Assembly: GCA_029204225.1 (NCBI GenBank)
Contig: CM055112.1
Coordinates: forward strand, 26,798,118 to 26,862,117
Length of the DNA: 64,000 nt
Direction of reading: 5' to 3'
Origin: Diphasiastrum complanatum
Lineage: Eukaryota; Streptophyta; Lycopodiopsida; Lycopodiales; Lycopodiaceae
In this document: positions 10,004-20,267 of the stretch, piece by piece
Numbering within the stretch: the first letter of the stretch is position 1
How the letters are laid out: every line of letters begins with the position of its first letter
Made by a program: the position numbers and the translations under genes
Notes under the pieces: generated by a model
Databases searched by the model: none
The model's input: only the letters and a program-made list of their open reading frames with translations
What the model was told of the DNA's origin: nothing

Positions 10004-12942
10004 TTGGTCCAAGCAGCCTATTCCACTTATTTCGACGAGGTTCATTCTTTCCGGATCACCTCGAAGGATGGCAACTATATCATAATTGACATCTCCCCGG
10101 AGCGTCTACAACACATTGGATTTCCTAACCTGGGCAAGACGATTCATGGCAAGGGTACTAGCTATGATTCCAAATATTTCATGAAGTTCCTGCTACACGA
10201 CAAAAAGACCATCGCACAGACAAATGACGACATTGCCACTAACTAGCTCTATCACAATCCAGATATTGATGACTAGGCCCATGAAGGTCATCCTGCGTCT
10301 TTGATCTCTTGTAGGACCCTAAGCTCCGGGCATCCTCATAAATCCTCATGGCCATGGTCGAAGTCCATGCTGTTAAAATGGATCGCATTCCACCAAGCGA
10401 TCTATTTTTCTTAGCCCTCATAATGTGGATATCTCTTACACATGTTGGTCAACCAACACTTGGGACAACGAACAGTCGCGGTCCTCAAAGAGCTAGAGGA
10501 CATATATCCTAGCACCAGAAAGCGGGCCAGCCCACAAGTGTCAGCCGAACATGCCTCACCTGCACCACCAACGAAGAAGCAGAAGGGTAAGGTAGTTAGC
10601 ACAAACGATGACATCTCCCCTAATATCTTATCCAGTGATGCTGAATCCGGCAGGAGCTTGAAATCCTCTCGGGTCCCAAATGAGGTTTTGTTGCAACAAC
10701 AGGCCCAACTTCAACAGGCCCAACAAAGAAGACAAGGAGTAGCAGCAGCAGGTAGCTCTTTGGATGCAGGAGCTTCTGGCTCAGGTTCATTAGGCATGGT
10801 CCTGCCAAGTCAGATATCTTCAGTTGTTCAAGTATCGTCACCTACTAACACAACTCCCCTTCCACCACTCCTCCCGCCATTTACTGCCACATCAACCTCT
10901 TTGTTCACACTTAACACGGGCTTTGATTCCACTATCCCACGAAAGCCCTCACCTGTACATTCTTCCACCCTACTTGACTTTGCGGTCAATGTAGACAATT
11001 TTGCATTACAATTACTAACACAAACCACATCCACCACTATCACAACTAATCCAGTCCACACTTCTCAATACAAACTCAATCACCTCCATGATCACCTCTT
11101 CTAAAACCTTGATCACCTCCACCTACATCTCCTCCCATATCTCAATCACCTCCACCTACATTTTTGCACAATTCATCTTCTCCTCAGATCTTCTTCCATT
11201 CAACCCCATGCCCTACCCAAACTATACCCGCCCATTGGACCTTGGGAGCAATTACCACCAGCAGCCCAAAAAGCGGTTTGGTTAGTAAACGAGCTCCAGT
11301 ACAACATCTTTGGCATCTTAGAAGGTCAGCACACAATGAGACAATTCGATGATGGAGCCCTTGCAAATCTTCAGAAGGAGAACGCAAGGTTTGAGGCAAA
11401 ATTCAATCAACAGTAGCAGCAATTCCAAGATTTGACTGCACACATCCAACAACAACAGCAGATGCTCCAACAACGTCCAGTACCAACTCTTGCTCAAGGA
11501 TTGACAAAACTTCCATCTCCACACTCTAACGACAAACCTTACTACGGAGAGGGACGACGCCTTGGCGACTGCAATAGCAACACATTTCATTATGAAGGAA
11601 CAACTAGTGCAGGTCAACTTCACCGACTTTGCACCTACAACTATTCTTGAGGGAACTCAAATTCCAGTGTTGGTGTATCAACAGTTGGCACAAAAGTTAA
11701 AGGCCATGATGGGGCAACATACCAAAATGCAGCAATCCTATGCTACCTCTATTGAGGCCCTAAACCAACATATTGCCACCCTGGAAGAAAAGTTAAAGGC
11801 GACCACCCAATTAGCACCTTCCGTCCATGCCGAACATGCCCAGTTTCACCAATCATGGCCTTATTACGATGGATCTGATGGTGGAGATGAGGCAGGTTTC
11901 CAAGGGCCTCCATCAATAAATCAAGGCTCGGCATTTTAAGGACCACAACAAGTATCGGTAGCCCCTCCACCAACCAAACCGCAAGAAACTAGTGGTACTT
12001 CTTCCACTCTTTTGCTTCTAATCCCATCAACACAACTAACTCTCCTTTCATTCAACACCACTTTTCTCCAGAATATCAACGCATTGCTGAATCTAACCCC
12101 TCACCACCTCTCTCTTCTCAACCTGATCCACAAGTGGCACATGCCTTGGCAGTTGAAGCACCTACAATAAGGCACAAGATCATGCCCAATGCGCCTATCA
12201 AGGATTTGCTTACATCTCAAGAGTTTGACAAGAAGTATCAGACTATTAAGGAGCGAGGCGACTACATTCTGCCAAACCTCAACCACAAAACTCATAAGGA
12301 AGCAGTCAAGCTCCTAGATCCACAACCAGTCTGGCGTCATCAGCTATTTTTACAAAACAAAATCTCCATGGCACAATATCTCGAAGCACCCGCCTATATG
12401 CGCACCAATCCATGTTATTATCTGGTAGCGCGGCGAGAACCGTTTCCTGCCACAAAGGTAAAGAATAAGACTTTTTGGTCCACGCTCACAGGTGTGGATA
12501 CCGGCAACCCAACTGATGACATGGTCACAAATTGTCATGTATTCTACCAAAAGCACCATGGCAACCTTGATCACAATGTGCATTATTTTGCAGATAATTG
12601 CGGCCTAGTGGCATTCTCGGCAGAGCTAAAAAGTTATTGGGATTGGGAGCTACCACCAATTGCCATTGATATCAATAAACTTTACAAAATCAAGATGACC
12701 ATATCAACATAGCATGACTTTATTACTGAGCGGCCCTCACTTTGGCGCTTCATGTCAATATGGTAGAGTATGGATTTCTACAGGGTATGCTCCACTGTTA
12801 TAAACACATGCCCTTCCTTAACAAATTACGCTGGCAAATGATGGAAGGCATCAGTAACAAGATTTACCAATTTCGTCTACATGAAGCTCAAAAGATCCAG
12901 GACGAAAAAGCTTCGATTGGTGTGGGACCACCAATCCAATAA
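10004..12942 (+). pseudogene. Extra coding-like region between integrase and 3' LTR, function unknown
   Basis: Same strand as the gypsy pol and ending just before the purine tract. Open segments lie at 10004-10246, 10442-11104, 11432-11650, 11562-11939, 12134-12712 and 12742-12942; most share one frame and are separated by few stops. The first has VHSFRITSKDGNYIIIDISPERLQHIGFP. The middle is rich in Gln, Pro, Ser and Thr, has a Lys/Arg patch (PPTKKQKGK) and a predicted coiled coil around IATLEEKLKATTQ. The segment 12134-12712 is a compact 192-residue piece with many Trp, Tyr and His. I recognise no family. Its place after pol is where some plant gypsy lineages such as Athila carry an additional frame, but no signal peptide or clear membrane segment was seen. 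Confidence 0.5.
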
Positions 12943-12950
12943 GGAGGGGG
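12941..12950 (+). promoter_or_regulatory. Polypurine tract of the gypsy element
   Basis: AAGGAGGGGG lies four bases before the TGTTAG that opens the 3' LTR. Plus-strand DNA synthesis of LTR elements is primed at such a tract. Confidence 0.7.
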
Positions 12951-12954
12951 ATAA

Positions 12955-13480
12955 TGTTAGGAATAGAGTAAAACCAATAAAACACCATGGCATGTGTATT
13001 GTAACTCCACGCATGAGTAAATACTAGTTAATAAACTTCTATTATGGCATGTGTTTTGTAAGTCCATGGGTAGAAGCGTAATTAGATAAAACAACTTAGA
13101 CTTAAACTTAAGAACTTAAGATTCAAAGTTTTCTTAAGTTCCAAAGTCAGATATTCCCATGCTATAAGAAGAGAGGCATTTCCCTTGTAAATAACACTTT
13201 GAAATTATGGCAAATTGCTTCTTGTTATTATCTTGCATTTTCATTGTGTTCCAGGGAAGGTGCATAGCTTGAGGAAAGGTGCTCGGGCCTCCTTTTGCCT
13301 CATTTTCATTGGTTTTAATTGTGGCATGTTTCTATTTGCATCTTGGCCTTGGTGCTCCCTTCCTGTTATTTATGTTATTTATTTGAAAGCTTTTGTAGAT
13401 CTTAGAAAGTGGATGACCGATCTACCGCTATACTACGCACGAACCCTAGCCATCGTAGAAGAGTAGAAATACTTCCAACA
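12955..13480 (+). repeat. 3' LTR of the gypsy element
   Basis: Starts TGTTAGGAATAG right after the purine tract. It contains a TATA-like GCTATAAGAAGAG at about 13160 and ends plausibly at CTTCCAACA (13480), about 526 bp. The end is proposed from the imperfect TGTT...AACA inverted ends; there is no second LTR copy to prove it. Confidence 0.55.
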
Positions 13481-14283
13481 AAGTTATATCTGATCTCATG
13501 CAAAGAATGACATACATCAAGCTTTCCATCGTGTTTTTGAATGGAACATCTTCCAAAACCTCTTCCAAGGATCAAAGTCTAGGATGTTGAATAAAAAAAA
13601 ACAAAGGGAACAAATGGTGGATCAAACCTACTTAACCATCCTAGATCAATTAAATCTAGCCCCCAAGCTATGGACCAAAGCAAGGATGCAATAGGAGAGA
13701 TGTCAAACTAGTAGCATTTAGCTAGAGAGGCCTACGAGTATACTTATATCCAAGGCTCCAACCCTACTAGGAGTGAACCGTGTACATGAATAGCCTAACT
13801 AGACCACATCATCAACTTACCTATGAGTCACTACTAGTTTCTATAAATCTAGCACCACAAGATTTAGGCCTCTCGACCATTAATTATGATTAAATACCAC
13901 GAGGGCCCCAACCCCTCATAATCGTAATCAATTTATGGGTCAAGATCGGCCTACTAACCTTCTTACGATGTATTAATCCATGATCAATCCAATCATGGAC
14001 ATGACATACTTCCCCTCTTAAACAAGTTACGCCTTCAAAACTTAAAGTTCAAGTTCTTTCTAAGAGTATATCCTTTTTTCCCAAGAGTCTTCATCATCTA
14101 TGTGCTTCCAACAAACCAAGTGCTTGGTAACTGTATGATTATGTAATCATTTAGTTATTGTATCAAAGACCTTATCAGGTTCAAAATGGGTCACACCAGA
14201 TGACTATTCTAATAGCTTTAATAGATTTCAAGAACCAAGGTGATCTCCTTTATATATCTTGTCTTAAGTTAACTTACATAAAA
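13481..14283. other. No recognised gene
   Basis: AT-rich sequence between the gypsy LTR and the 3' end of the non-LTR element. No open frame with family similarity and no clear repeat was seen. Confidence 0.4.
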
Positions 14284-14505
14284 GAAGAAACTTCCTGTTT
14301 TTATTAATAAAAGATGGGAAAACCCATTAGAGTACAAAGGAATGCATGTTGAAAGCATAAAGGCCATAAGGCGAATTGAGATACTGTACAAGTATAACAA
14401 AGCAACAATCTCGCAGAGTATCTACATAAAGCCTACTACTTGGTGTAAGTCGCTAGTTAAGATAGTTGGAAGTTTAGGTAGTAGGGGAAGCTGTGAAGCA
14501 GGCGT

Positions 14506-15429
14506 TCATGCAACTACGACACGTTGAAGTATTGCAAGTGCTTGAGTGCGTTGTAAAATCATCGAAACTCGTTGATGATAATAAGCCCTAATGATAGATA
14601 AAGGTGAGGCACCACGACCTTGCAGTTTCGCTGCAAAACCTGCACAAGATGATAGAAAATCATCGAGTTTCTTATGCAGGCACCCAAATGTTTCCAAAGC
14701 AAAAGGGATAAAGCCTTCTCCAGGAGTGCGATGTGAATAATCTCGCTCTTTATCTAGGGCTGCATGAGAAGCAGCGGCACCCTGAGTGGTTGAAGCACGA
14801 CGAAGGAGGTCAGGCCGAAAAGGATCAACAACAACAACATCCCCAAGCATGCAAATCCCCTCGCGCGAAAGAACAAGATCAACTTGACGCCGAGGCGACT
14901 GTGAATCAGACACAGGCAAGATGTGGGTCTGCTCCCGAACAACATGAAAGCCGCACTCATGAGTAATAGATGCCAATACGTCACGAATGGAATCATGAGT
15001 CGCAGTGCACTCTCCACCAGAAAAGCAATGCATGAGATGAGTGCCAATAGGATCAATAGGGTGACCACATGAACATTTTGTCAAACCTGCCAGCACTGGA
15101 TGAGGGAGACCCAACCTAACTCGAAGAGCGGTGAGAAACAACTCTGAAGAAAGGTGCAAGTGTTGAACAACAGGGCGCGCAACAAGCCAAGCACCAGCAC
15201 CCGGGCTTGCACAAGACAAAAGGCAAGCCCGAGTCTCATCGGAAGGTGAATCACTGAGAAGCTGAGTGAAAGCATGTGAGTGGAAGCGCTCCAAAAGATA
15301 CTTCTGAAAATGAGCACGCTGATGGCTAAGCAAAGACTCAAAGGGAGGCAAAGAAGCTCGCATAGGTGGAGGAATGAGATCCTTGGCCGCACGAAGATGT
15401 TGTTGGAAAGGAAGAAAGCATGTTTTCAC
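14506..15429 (-). pseudogene. Non-LTR element C-terminal region, CCHC knuckle plus restriction-like endonuclease fold
   Basis: A 307-residue frame. Residues about 75-110 contain GAGAWL and ALRVRLGLP, conserved after the thumb in this family. A knuckle follows with Cys119, Cys121, His131 and Cys135. Then HDSIRDVL leads to RRQVDLVLSREGICMLGDVV, where Asp184 and Asp197 are separated by 12 residues and followed by VVVD. That spacing fits the PD-x12-14-(D/E) core of the R2-type endonuclease, here with VD in place of PD. It would nick target DNA to prime reverse transcription. The assignment to the nuclease rests on motif spacing only. This frame is intact but lies behind upstream stops. Confidence 0.65.
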
Positions 15430-15465
15430 ATGAGCTACTGAATCGAGAAGAATGGGCTCGTTGTC

Positions 15466-15900
15466 CTACTGAAATCGAGAGATAAGTACAGAGGCAACAA
15501 GGGCCCAACTTCCCATAAAAGCACCTGGAGCAATAGAAGCTGTGCAAGAAAGACCAACACCTCCGGACGAAGCGGGAAGAGAGACTTGTCGCTTAACGAA
15601 CTGACCATTGGAAATACGAAAGGATTCTGAACCCATCAAGCGACCCAAAATATCTGATAAAGTATTATCGAAATCCTGTAGCAAAGCCAAAACATCTGGA
15701 GAGGGAGGAACACACCGTAGAATATAACTTGGCCGTTGAGCGAAGCATTGAGTGAGAATCCCTAGAACAACTTGAGCATTGCCAAGCTTTGGTAGCAAAT
15801 CAGTGTGACGAAGATGCGCACCCAAAGTGTCCCGCAAAGAGGAAGCCACAAAATCCGAAAAACCTACAGGAATACCAAGCGCTCTAAGTATTGAAACCTG
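15466..15900 (-). pseudogene. Non-LTR reverse transcriptase thumb/connection
   Basis: In the frame that runs through 15466, recognisable sequence starts at about 15895 with LRALGIPVGFSDFV. It includes LPKLGNAQVVLGILTQCFAQRP, a region typical of the thumb and connection after this type of reverse transcriptase. It ends GGVGLSCTASIAPGAFMGSWA, a hallmark of the same family. A stop at 15466 separates it from the C-terminal part, which is in the same frame. The upstream half of this open frame (16251-15900) is only a shadow of the palm domain. Confidence 0.7.
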
Positions 15901-16345
15901 CAGGTAAAGGGAGCTCAGGAAGGAGGCCCTGAGGACACCAAGCAATGCACTTAGAGGGATTGACAGTGAGGCCCAAAGCCAAAAGTTGCTGAGAGAAATG
16001 TAGGAAAGCCGGAAAGACGTCATTACCAGGTCCCACAATATGCGTGTCATCAGCAATAGAGGGAAACAAACAAGAAGGAAAAGCAGCAGAAGAAGCACAC
16101 AATGCCCGAAAGTGCGCCAAAGTGAAAAGAACACCACCCAAGGGATCACCTTGTCTGATACCATCAGCGGACAAGATAACCGAAATATCACCTGAGCGAG
16201 AAGCATGACTGAAATATAGAGGCACATCCATGGAATAAAAAGAGCGAACAAACATTATGAGCTGAGCGAGAGGACCGTGAGCCGCACGAAGTTCTTGGAA
16301 AATGGCCCCTCGGGAAACAGAATTGAAAGCATTTTTAACATCCAC
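15884..16345 (-). pseudogene. Non-LTR reverse transcriptase palm
   Basis: The frame begins DVKNAFNSVSRGAIF, the motif with the first catalytic Asp of non-LTR reverse transcriptases. It continues with GIRQGDPLGGVLFTLA, the nucleotide-binding block, and FPSIADDTHIVG, where IADD replaces the usual YADD/FADD catalytic pair. It then carries LTVNPSKCIAW, the primer-grip region. The blocks are in correct order and spacing. This enzyme would copy element RNA at a nicked target. The frame ends at 15884 and the protein continues in another frame, so a frameshift lies near 15890. Confidence 0.85.
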
Positions 16346-16406
16346 TTGAAGGACAACCCAATCTTGTAGGAGCTAGAGCACGAGTTGCACGAGAATACTC
16401 ACCCAC

Positions 16407-17228
16407 TTACCCAAGTAAAACACAGCGACGCAATCGACGATGAATAGGGGGTATAGAAACACCATCCGAAGTCGAATCCCGCTGAGCAGCAATCGCATGA
16501 CAGCGAAGGAAATGCTCTTTTTGCAAATTTTCCCAATCTCCAGACATAAAGCGACGAATCCTGTTGCGAGTTTTCCTATGGCCAGCATCACCACCCCGAG
16601 GAGGCAGAGGCAAACACCAGAGAGGAAAAAGCAAAAAGGCATGCCAAGCTGCAATATCAGAAGGGTTGGAAGCCAGAAGAGACAAAGGTAAGGACAAAGC
16701 TCTCTGGACGTCTAAGCGCAAGGCAAAGGGAATGTGTGCATAAAGACGAGGACGAGAAAAACCCAAGTGAAAAGCGGTCAAAATATCAAGGGAGTGAATC
16801 CTGGTCCAAGCCGAGTCAGGTGGCAAAGTGGGAGCAGGATGAGGTGCAAGGTCGACATTGGTTAATGCGAGTTGTTGACGAAAAGCAGAGCAAGCGTTAT
16901 GATGGCGAGAAAGACCGGCACCTTGCACATAAAGGCGACCACAGCCTGCACATGGAACACGGGGGCGAGAAGAGGAAGAAGGAGAAAGCTGAGAAACTGA
17001 AAGAGAGGAAGAAAGCTAATGGCGAAGATGGGGCAGATAGTATGGCACCACTTGGCTAGAGGAAACAAGCAAGGAATCCGCAACATCACGGTGGGCTTCA
17101 CGACGCGCGCATGAAGGGGAAGCACTAGAAGGATGCTTTGAAGGGGAAGCAGGTCTCTTTTCTCCACGTCGAGCAAGAGGATTGAAATCCGGGAGTTGCA
17201 AAGGATGAGAAGATTCTCGAGGAACCAT
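16407..17228 (-). pseudogene. Non-LTR element N-terminal part with zinc finger
   Basis: One minus-strand frame from 17228 starts MVPRESSHPLQL and has a basic, Ser/Pro-rich leader. It meets a stop at 17016 and then continues in the same frame. The continuation contains CAGCGRLYVQGAGLSRHHNAC (positions about 16957-16895, key residues Cys-x2-Cys ... His, Cys), a zinc finger likely to bind target DNA or element RNA. The sequence up to 16407 contains RTRNRIRRFMSGDWENLQKEH-like charged stretches that precede the reverse transcriptase in this family. The single in-frame stop and the frame change at about 16400 are the visible defects. Confidence 0.6.
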
Positions 17229-18585
17229 ATTGACAGGTAAAGATCCAGCCGCTGCCTCCGAAAATTCCAGAAATTAGTGTGAAGCCTCCTTGTTGGCCAA
17301 CAAGACCTTGTTACGAATCTTGTAGGCTTTGCTTTTCAGTAGAATGAGTTTTCAAAGACTTACGCCAGTGACTGGCTGCCCTACAATTTGTCCTGACCTG
17401 TTTTTAGCTCTAACTGTATGCTTGCTTATCCAAATATGAAGAAATCTAGCTGCGATAGGTCGTCCTACTATCGAAAATCAGCTCCTTAATCACCACTATT
17501 GCCACAAAGCCTTCAACTCTTTCTACTCTAGGTTTACAACTTTCCATTCTTTCTTGCAAAGCGGGAAGACCCCAAATTACTATATTCCAACCTCAATCTA
17601 CTGATTTCTAACCCCAGAGTACTGATTCTATCGCAATCTGCTAAAAACTGACCACAAATTACTGATCTCTAACCCCAATATACTAATTCCTGGTCGACAA
17701 CTGCTAACATCACTTGATCGGGTCTGGCCGCTGAAGCAAACTGGGGTTTTCACCCAAAGAGCCTGATATCTTTCTCTATACAGAATGGTGTTTTGTAAAA
17801 TCAAACTGTGCAGGAGGGCGATTCCCTGATGCGAATTAGTCCGCATGTGTCCACTAGTGCGAATAAGTCCGCATGGCTTAGACTCTAGTGAGAGCTCGGG
17901 TTAGATGTATATGAGTTCCTTCCAGAAGCGGGACAAGCGAAATATCCAATATTTTTTAGAGTTTTACATGGTCCCCTATAACGATCAAGCAACTTGTAAT
18001 GCATGTCAGTACGCATCACTTTCGAATCCTTTGAGATTTGCAAATCCCTTTCTTGAAAATCTTAAGGTGATATTTTTTTATCATGCAAAAATCTAGCTAC
18101 CTTCAAACATTTGATCATTTGAGTTTCTACAAAAACAGGCGATCTAGGCTGATATCCATACAAAAGCATAAATGGGCTATGATTGGTAGTTGATTACATA
18201 CTACTAATGTAGGCAAACTCAATCAAAGGCAAATACTTCTCTGAATTAGATTGCTGTCGAAAACCATATGCTCATAGCATATGTTCCATCATCTGATTAG
18301 TTTTTAATGTTTGCTTGATTTTATTCACCCTAAATATAATGGACAAGATTCAATATTGGATGTGGCTTCTTCCACAAGCTAGGCTGGATTGGTTTTGCGA
18401 CTGAAGAGGAGTGTTGTAGCTTGCTTCTTCCTCTTTTCTCAAGCAAGACGATATACTACTAAATTGGTATGTCTTTTTTTACCTTATGATCTTTGTGGTA
18501 CTGCAATGTGATGGATTATGTATGTATAGATAGATCGCCCAACGAACTATTAGCCACGAGCTACTATACATTTATGTAGCATAAG
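17229..18585. other. No recognised gene
   Basis: The first part may be 5' untranslated sequence of the non-LTR element. The remainder has simple repetitive phrases such as ACTGATTCT/AACCCCA around 17600-17700 but no supported gene. Confidence 0.35.
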
Positions 18586-18591
18586 TTTACA

Positions 18592-18800
18592 ATGTTTACA
18601 AGTAGTTTGCTTCTTCATCGTGGCACTATTGGAACATACCTATGCGTGAATACTATAACTTATTTCACATAACTGTTATGATCCTCCTCAATGTTTACAA
18701 GTATTTTGCTTCTTCATTATTGCACTATTTGAACATTTTTGCATGAATAGTATCACTTATTTTCATAGAGTTGTTATGGCTTCCTAGATGTTTACAAATT
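18592..18800. repeat. Diverged tandem repeat, period about 98 bp
   Basis: ATGTTTACAA starts units at 18592, 18691 and 18788. The first two units also share GCTTCTTCAT, GCACTATT and TATTTC phrases. A related GCACTA/CACTACTGGAACATAC phrase recurs near 19060. Confidence 0.6.
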
Positions 18801-19289
18801 ATTGGTTTTTTTTTATGACCATTATGAAGTGGAATTGCCATATGAAAACCATCATCTGTCTCTGAAAAACACAAAAGTCTTATTTTTTAGTTTATGTGCA
18901 TACCGCTTTTTAAGGAGTTTGAAAAATGGGTACTAAGAGCCACATGTGGTCATTAGGTCACTATTATCTTCTCACACGTGTTGAGTTGAGTTGGGGTTCG
19001 CCCACCTAGGTTCAATTCTCTACTATACCATGGGTTGATATTACCAAAAAACATTGTGTCACTACTGGAACATACACCTACACGGGGAAATATCCCTACC
19101 CCCCTATTAATAGGACATATTTCATAGGTGTGTCCTTGATAGTCAAAGATTTGGGTTGTTATTAGAGCAGGGCCCCATGGGCTGGAGAACTTGTTTTACA
19201 GGAGTCTGGTCAATATTCAGAATTCGAAAGAGTATTTCCTGCTCATTAAGGCTCCACGAAAAAAATGCCTTTTCAGGTTTTAAACAACA

Positions 19290-19565
19290 GGAGGAACACG
19301 TTTCAGGTGTGACCGGAGGAGAAGGTGACAAACTCTTCAACCAGACTTCAATTTGCATGCTGCAAGCCCTGCAATGTGCAACGGGCAACATAGCCCGTTT
19401 CCTCTTCCTTTGCATTGGAAGTGCGTAGTGAGTAGGTGCATTGGATGCCTTGCAGACGTCAATGACACCTTTCACTTTGATTCTAGAGGAGCTGTGCACC
19501 ATGAATTTATACGTCCAGCGGGCCATACTCACCAAATGGTGACCTACAACAGTTTTGGTGTTCCC
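19290..19565 (+). pseudogene. Mariner-like transposase scrap
   Basis: The plus-strand frame near 19455-19550 encodes DVNDTFHFDSRGAVHHEF followed by IRPAGHTHQMVTYNSF. It resembles the mariner block around the first to second catalytic Asp (family pattern: hydrophobic strand, FDxRG, VHHEF, Pro-x-Gly-Gln-Thr, Tyr). A weaker match, HVSGVTGGEGDKLF at about 19298-19340 in another frame, could be the preceding VTGDE(T/S)W block, and LHWK at about 19413 the QWK block. No downstream HDNAPxH or final D/E block was found. If real it is a very short, frameshifted relic. Confidence 0.35.
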
Positions 19566-19697
19566 ATGATCTCCGTTTTGCTGGTTCAGAGAGGGTGCTC
19601 CTCTCTACCCTTTGAAAGGCTCTAAATCTCAGGAAACTGGATGGAGAGAATTGCGCCTCCGGTTCATCGGCACTTCATGGGGACTTCATGATTGGAA

Positions 19698-20267
19698 TCA
19701 GGGAACGAACATGATGGGTTTTTCCGGTCCATGGGGACCTCCTCTAATGAAGGTTTTGGCCACATGTTGGGTGAATGAGGACAGGCCCTTGGTCCGAAGC
19801 CGGCCTTCAATTCTAAAGCCACCCTTTAAAGCTAAAGCCCTTGCTTTTCCACAAAGCAGCAAATTCAAAAGGGAGAAGAGGAAGTGTTTGATCGATGCAC
19901 ACAAACTGCGAAGAAGAAGAACACCAACGTTTTGTATGCTTTGTTGGGCAACGTGCAAAACAGGCAGAATGTGAAGAGGGATGCCAAAGATCTGTGCTGT
20001 CTCGAGCGAGGCTAGGAGGCGCATGAAGAAGAGGTGGGTGAGGTGGGACAGCAGCCAAGGGCCAGCAGGAGGAGCACATGAATGAGTTGTAGCAGGCAAA
20101 GTGCCAGGAACAGCATAATAATTTGCTGTTTTGCGTACGAGGAAGAGGTGGAGCGGGATGATATGCAGGCCTTGGCTTCGGTATGCGGACCGGTTGTGCG
20201 TTTCTTCACAAACCTCCAATGCCAAGCGCCTTCTTAGTTCTGAATATCCTTGGAATTCAGTTGCCAA
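19698..20267 (-). CDS. Uncharacterised 189-codon open frame
   Basis: An open minus-strand frame starting MATEFQGYSELRRRLALEV with a hydrophobic, Leu/His/Pro-rich middle and a basic C terminus. I recognise no domain. The opposite strand is also open for 120 codons (19612-19974), which argues for chance openness of a moderately GC-rich patch. No promoter or polyadenylation context was identified. Listed because it is one of the longer frames outside the transposons; it is probably not a gene. Confidence 0.15.
   Translation of the reverse strand: MATEFQGYSELRRRLALEVCEETHNRSAYRSQGLHIIPLHLFLVRKTANYYAVPGTLPATTHSCAPPAGPWLLSHLTHLFFMRLLASLETAQIFGIPLHILPVLHVAQQSIQNVGVLLLRSLCASIKHFLFSLLNLLLCGKARALALKGGFRIEGRLRTKGLSSFTQHVAKTFIRGGPHGPEKPIMFVP

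Larger units (their letters stand above)
6602..13480 (+). mobile_element. Ty3/gypsy LTR retrotransposon, decayed, 5' end missing
   Basis: A single plus-strand element appears to run from gag zinc knuckles through protease, RNase H and integrase to an extra coding-like region, a purine tract (12941-12950) and a 3' LTR (12955-13480). The order protease, reverse transcriptase remnant, RNase H, integrase is that of Ty3/gypsy. The 5' LTR and most of gag are absent; the CACTA-like end abuts the left edge. Many stops and frameshifts show it is inactive. Most of the reverse transcriptase is deleted, including the YxDD palm. Confidence 0.7.
14284..17228 (-). mobile_element. Non-LTR retrotransposon with R2-like layout (zinc finger, RT, RLE-type C terminus)
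   Basis: On the minus strand the order is an N-terminal CCHC/C2H2-like finger, reverse transcriptase, thumb, a CCHC knuckle and a PD-(D/E)XK-like endonuclease block. This is the layout of restriction-like-endonuclease (R2-type) elements rather than of plant L1 elements, whose endonuclease is N-terminal and AP-like. The coding passes through three frames with an internal stop, so the copy is dead. The 3' end is taken as the minus-strand sequence ending CATCTTTTATTAATAAAAA near 14300-14284. Confidence 0.7.

Noticed and set aside
15466-16251. First 110 residues of the hydrophobic minus-strand frame as a membrane protein
   Set aside because: Same DNA encodes the recognised reverse transcriptase palm in another frame; only the part after about 15900 is real.
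16440-17059. Plus-strand frames over the non-LTR element
   Set aside because: Antisense shadows of a clearly homologous minus-strand coding region.
18592-19080. CACTA element suggested by CACTACTGGAAC near 19060
   Set aside because: Similar phrases are part of the 98-bp tandem repeat; no paired terminus or duplication found.
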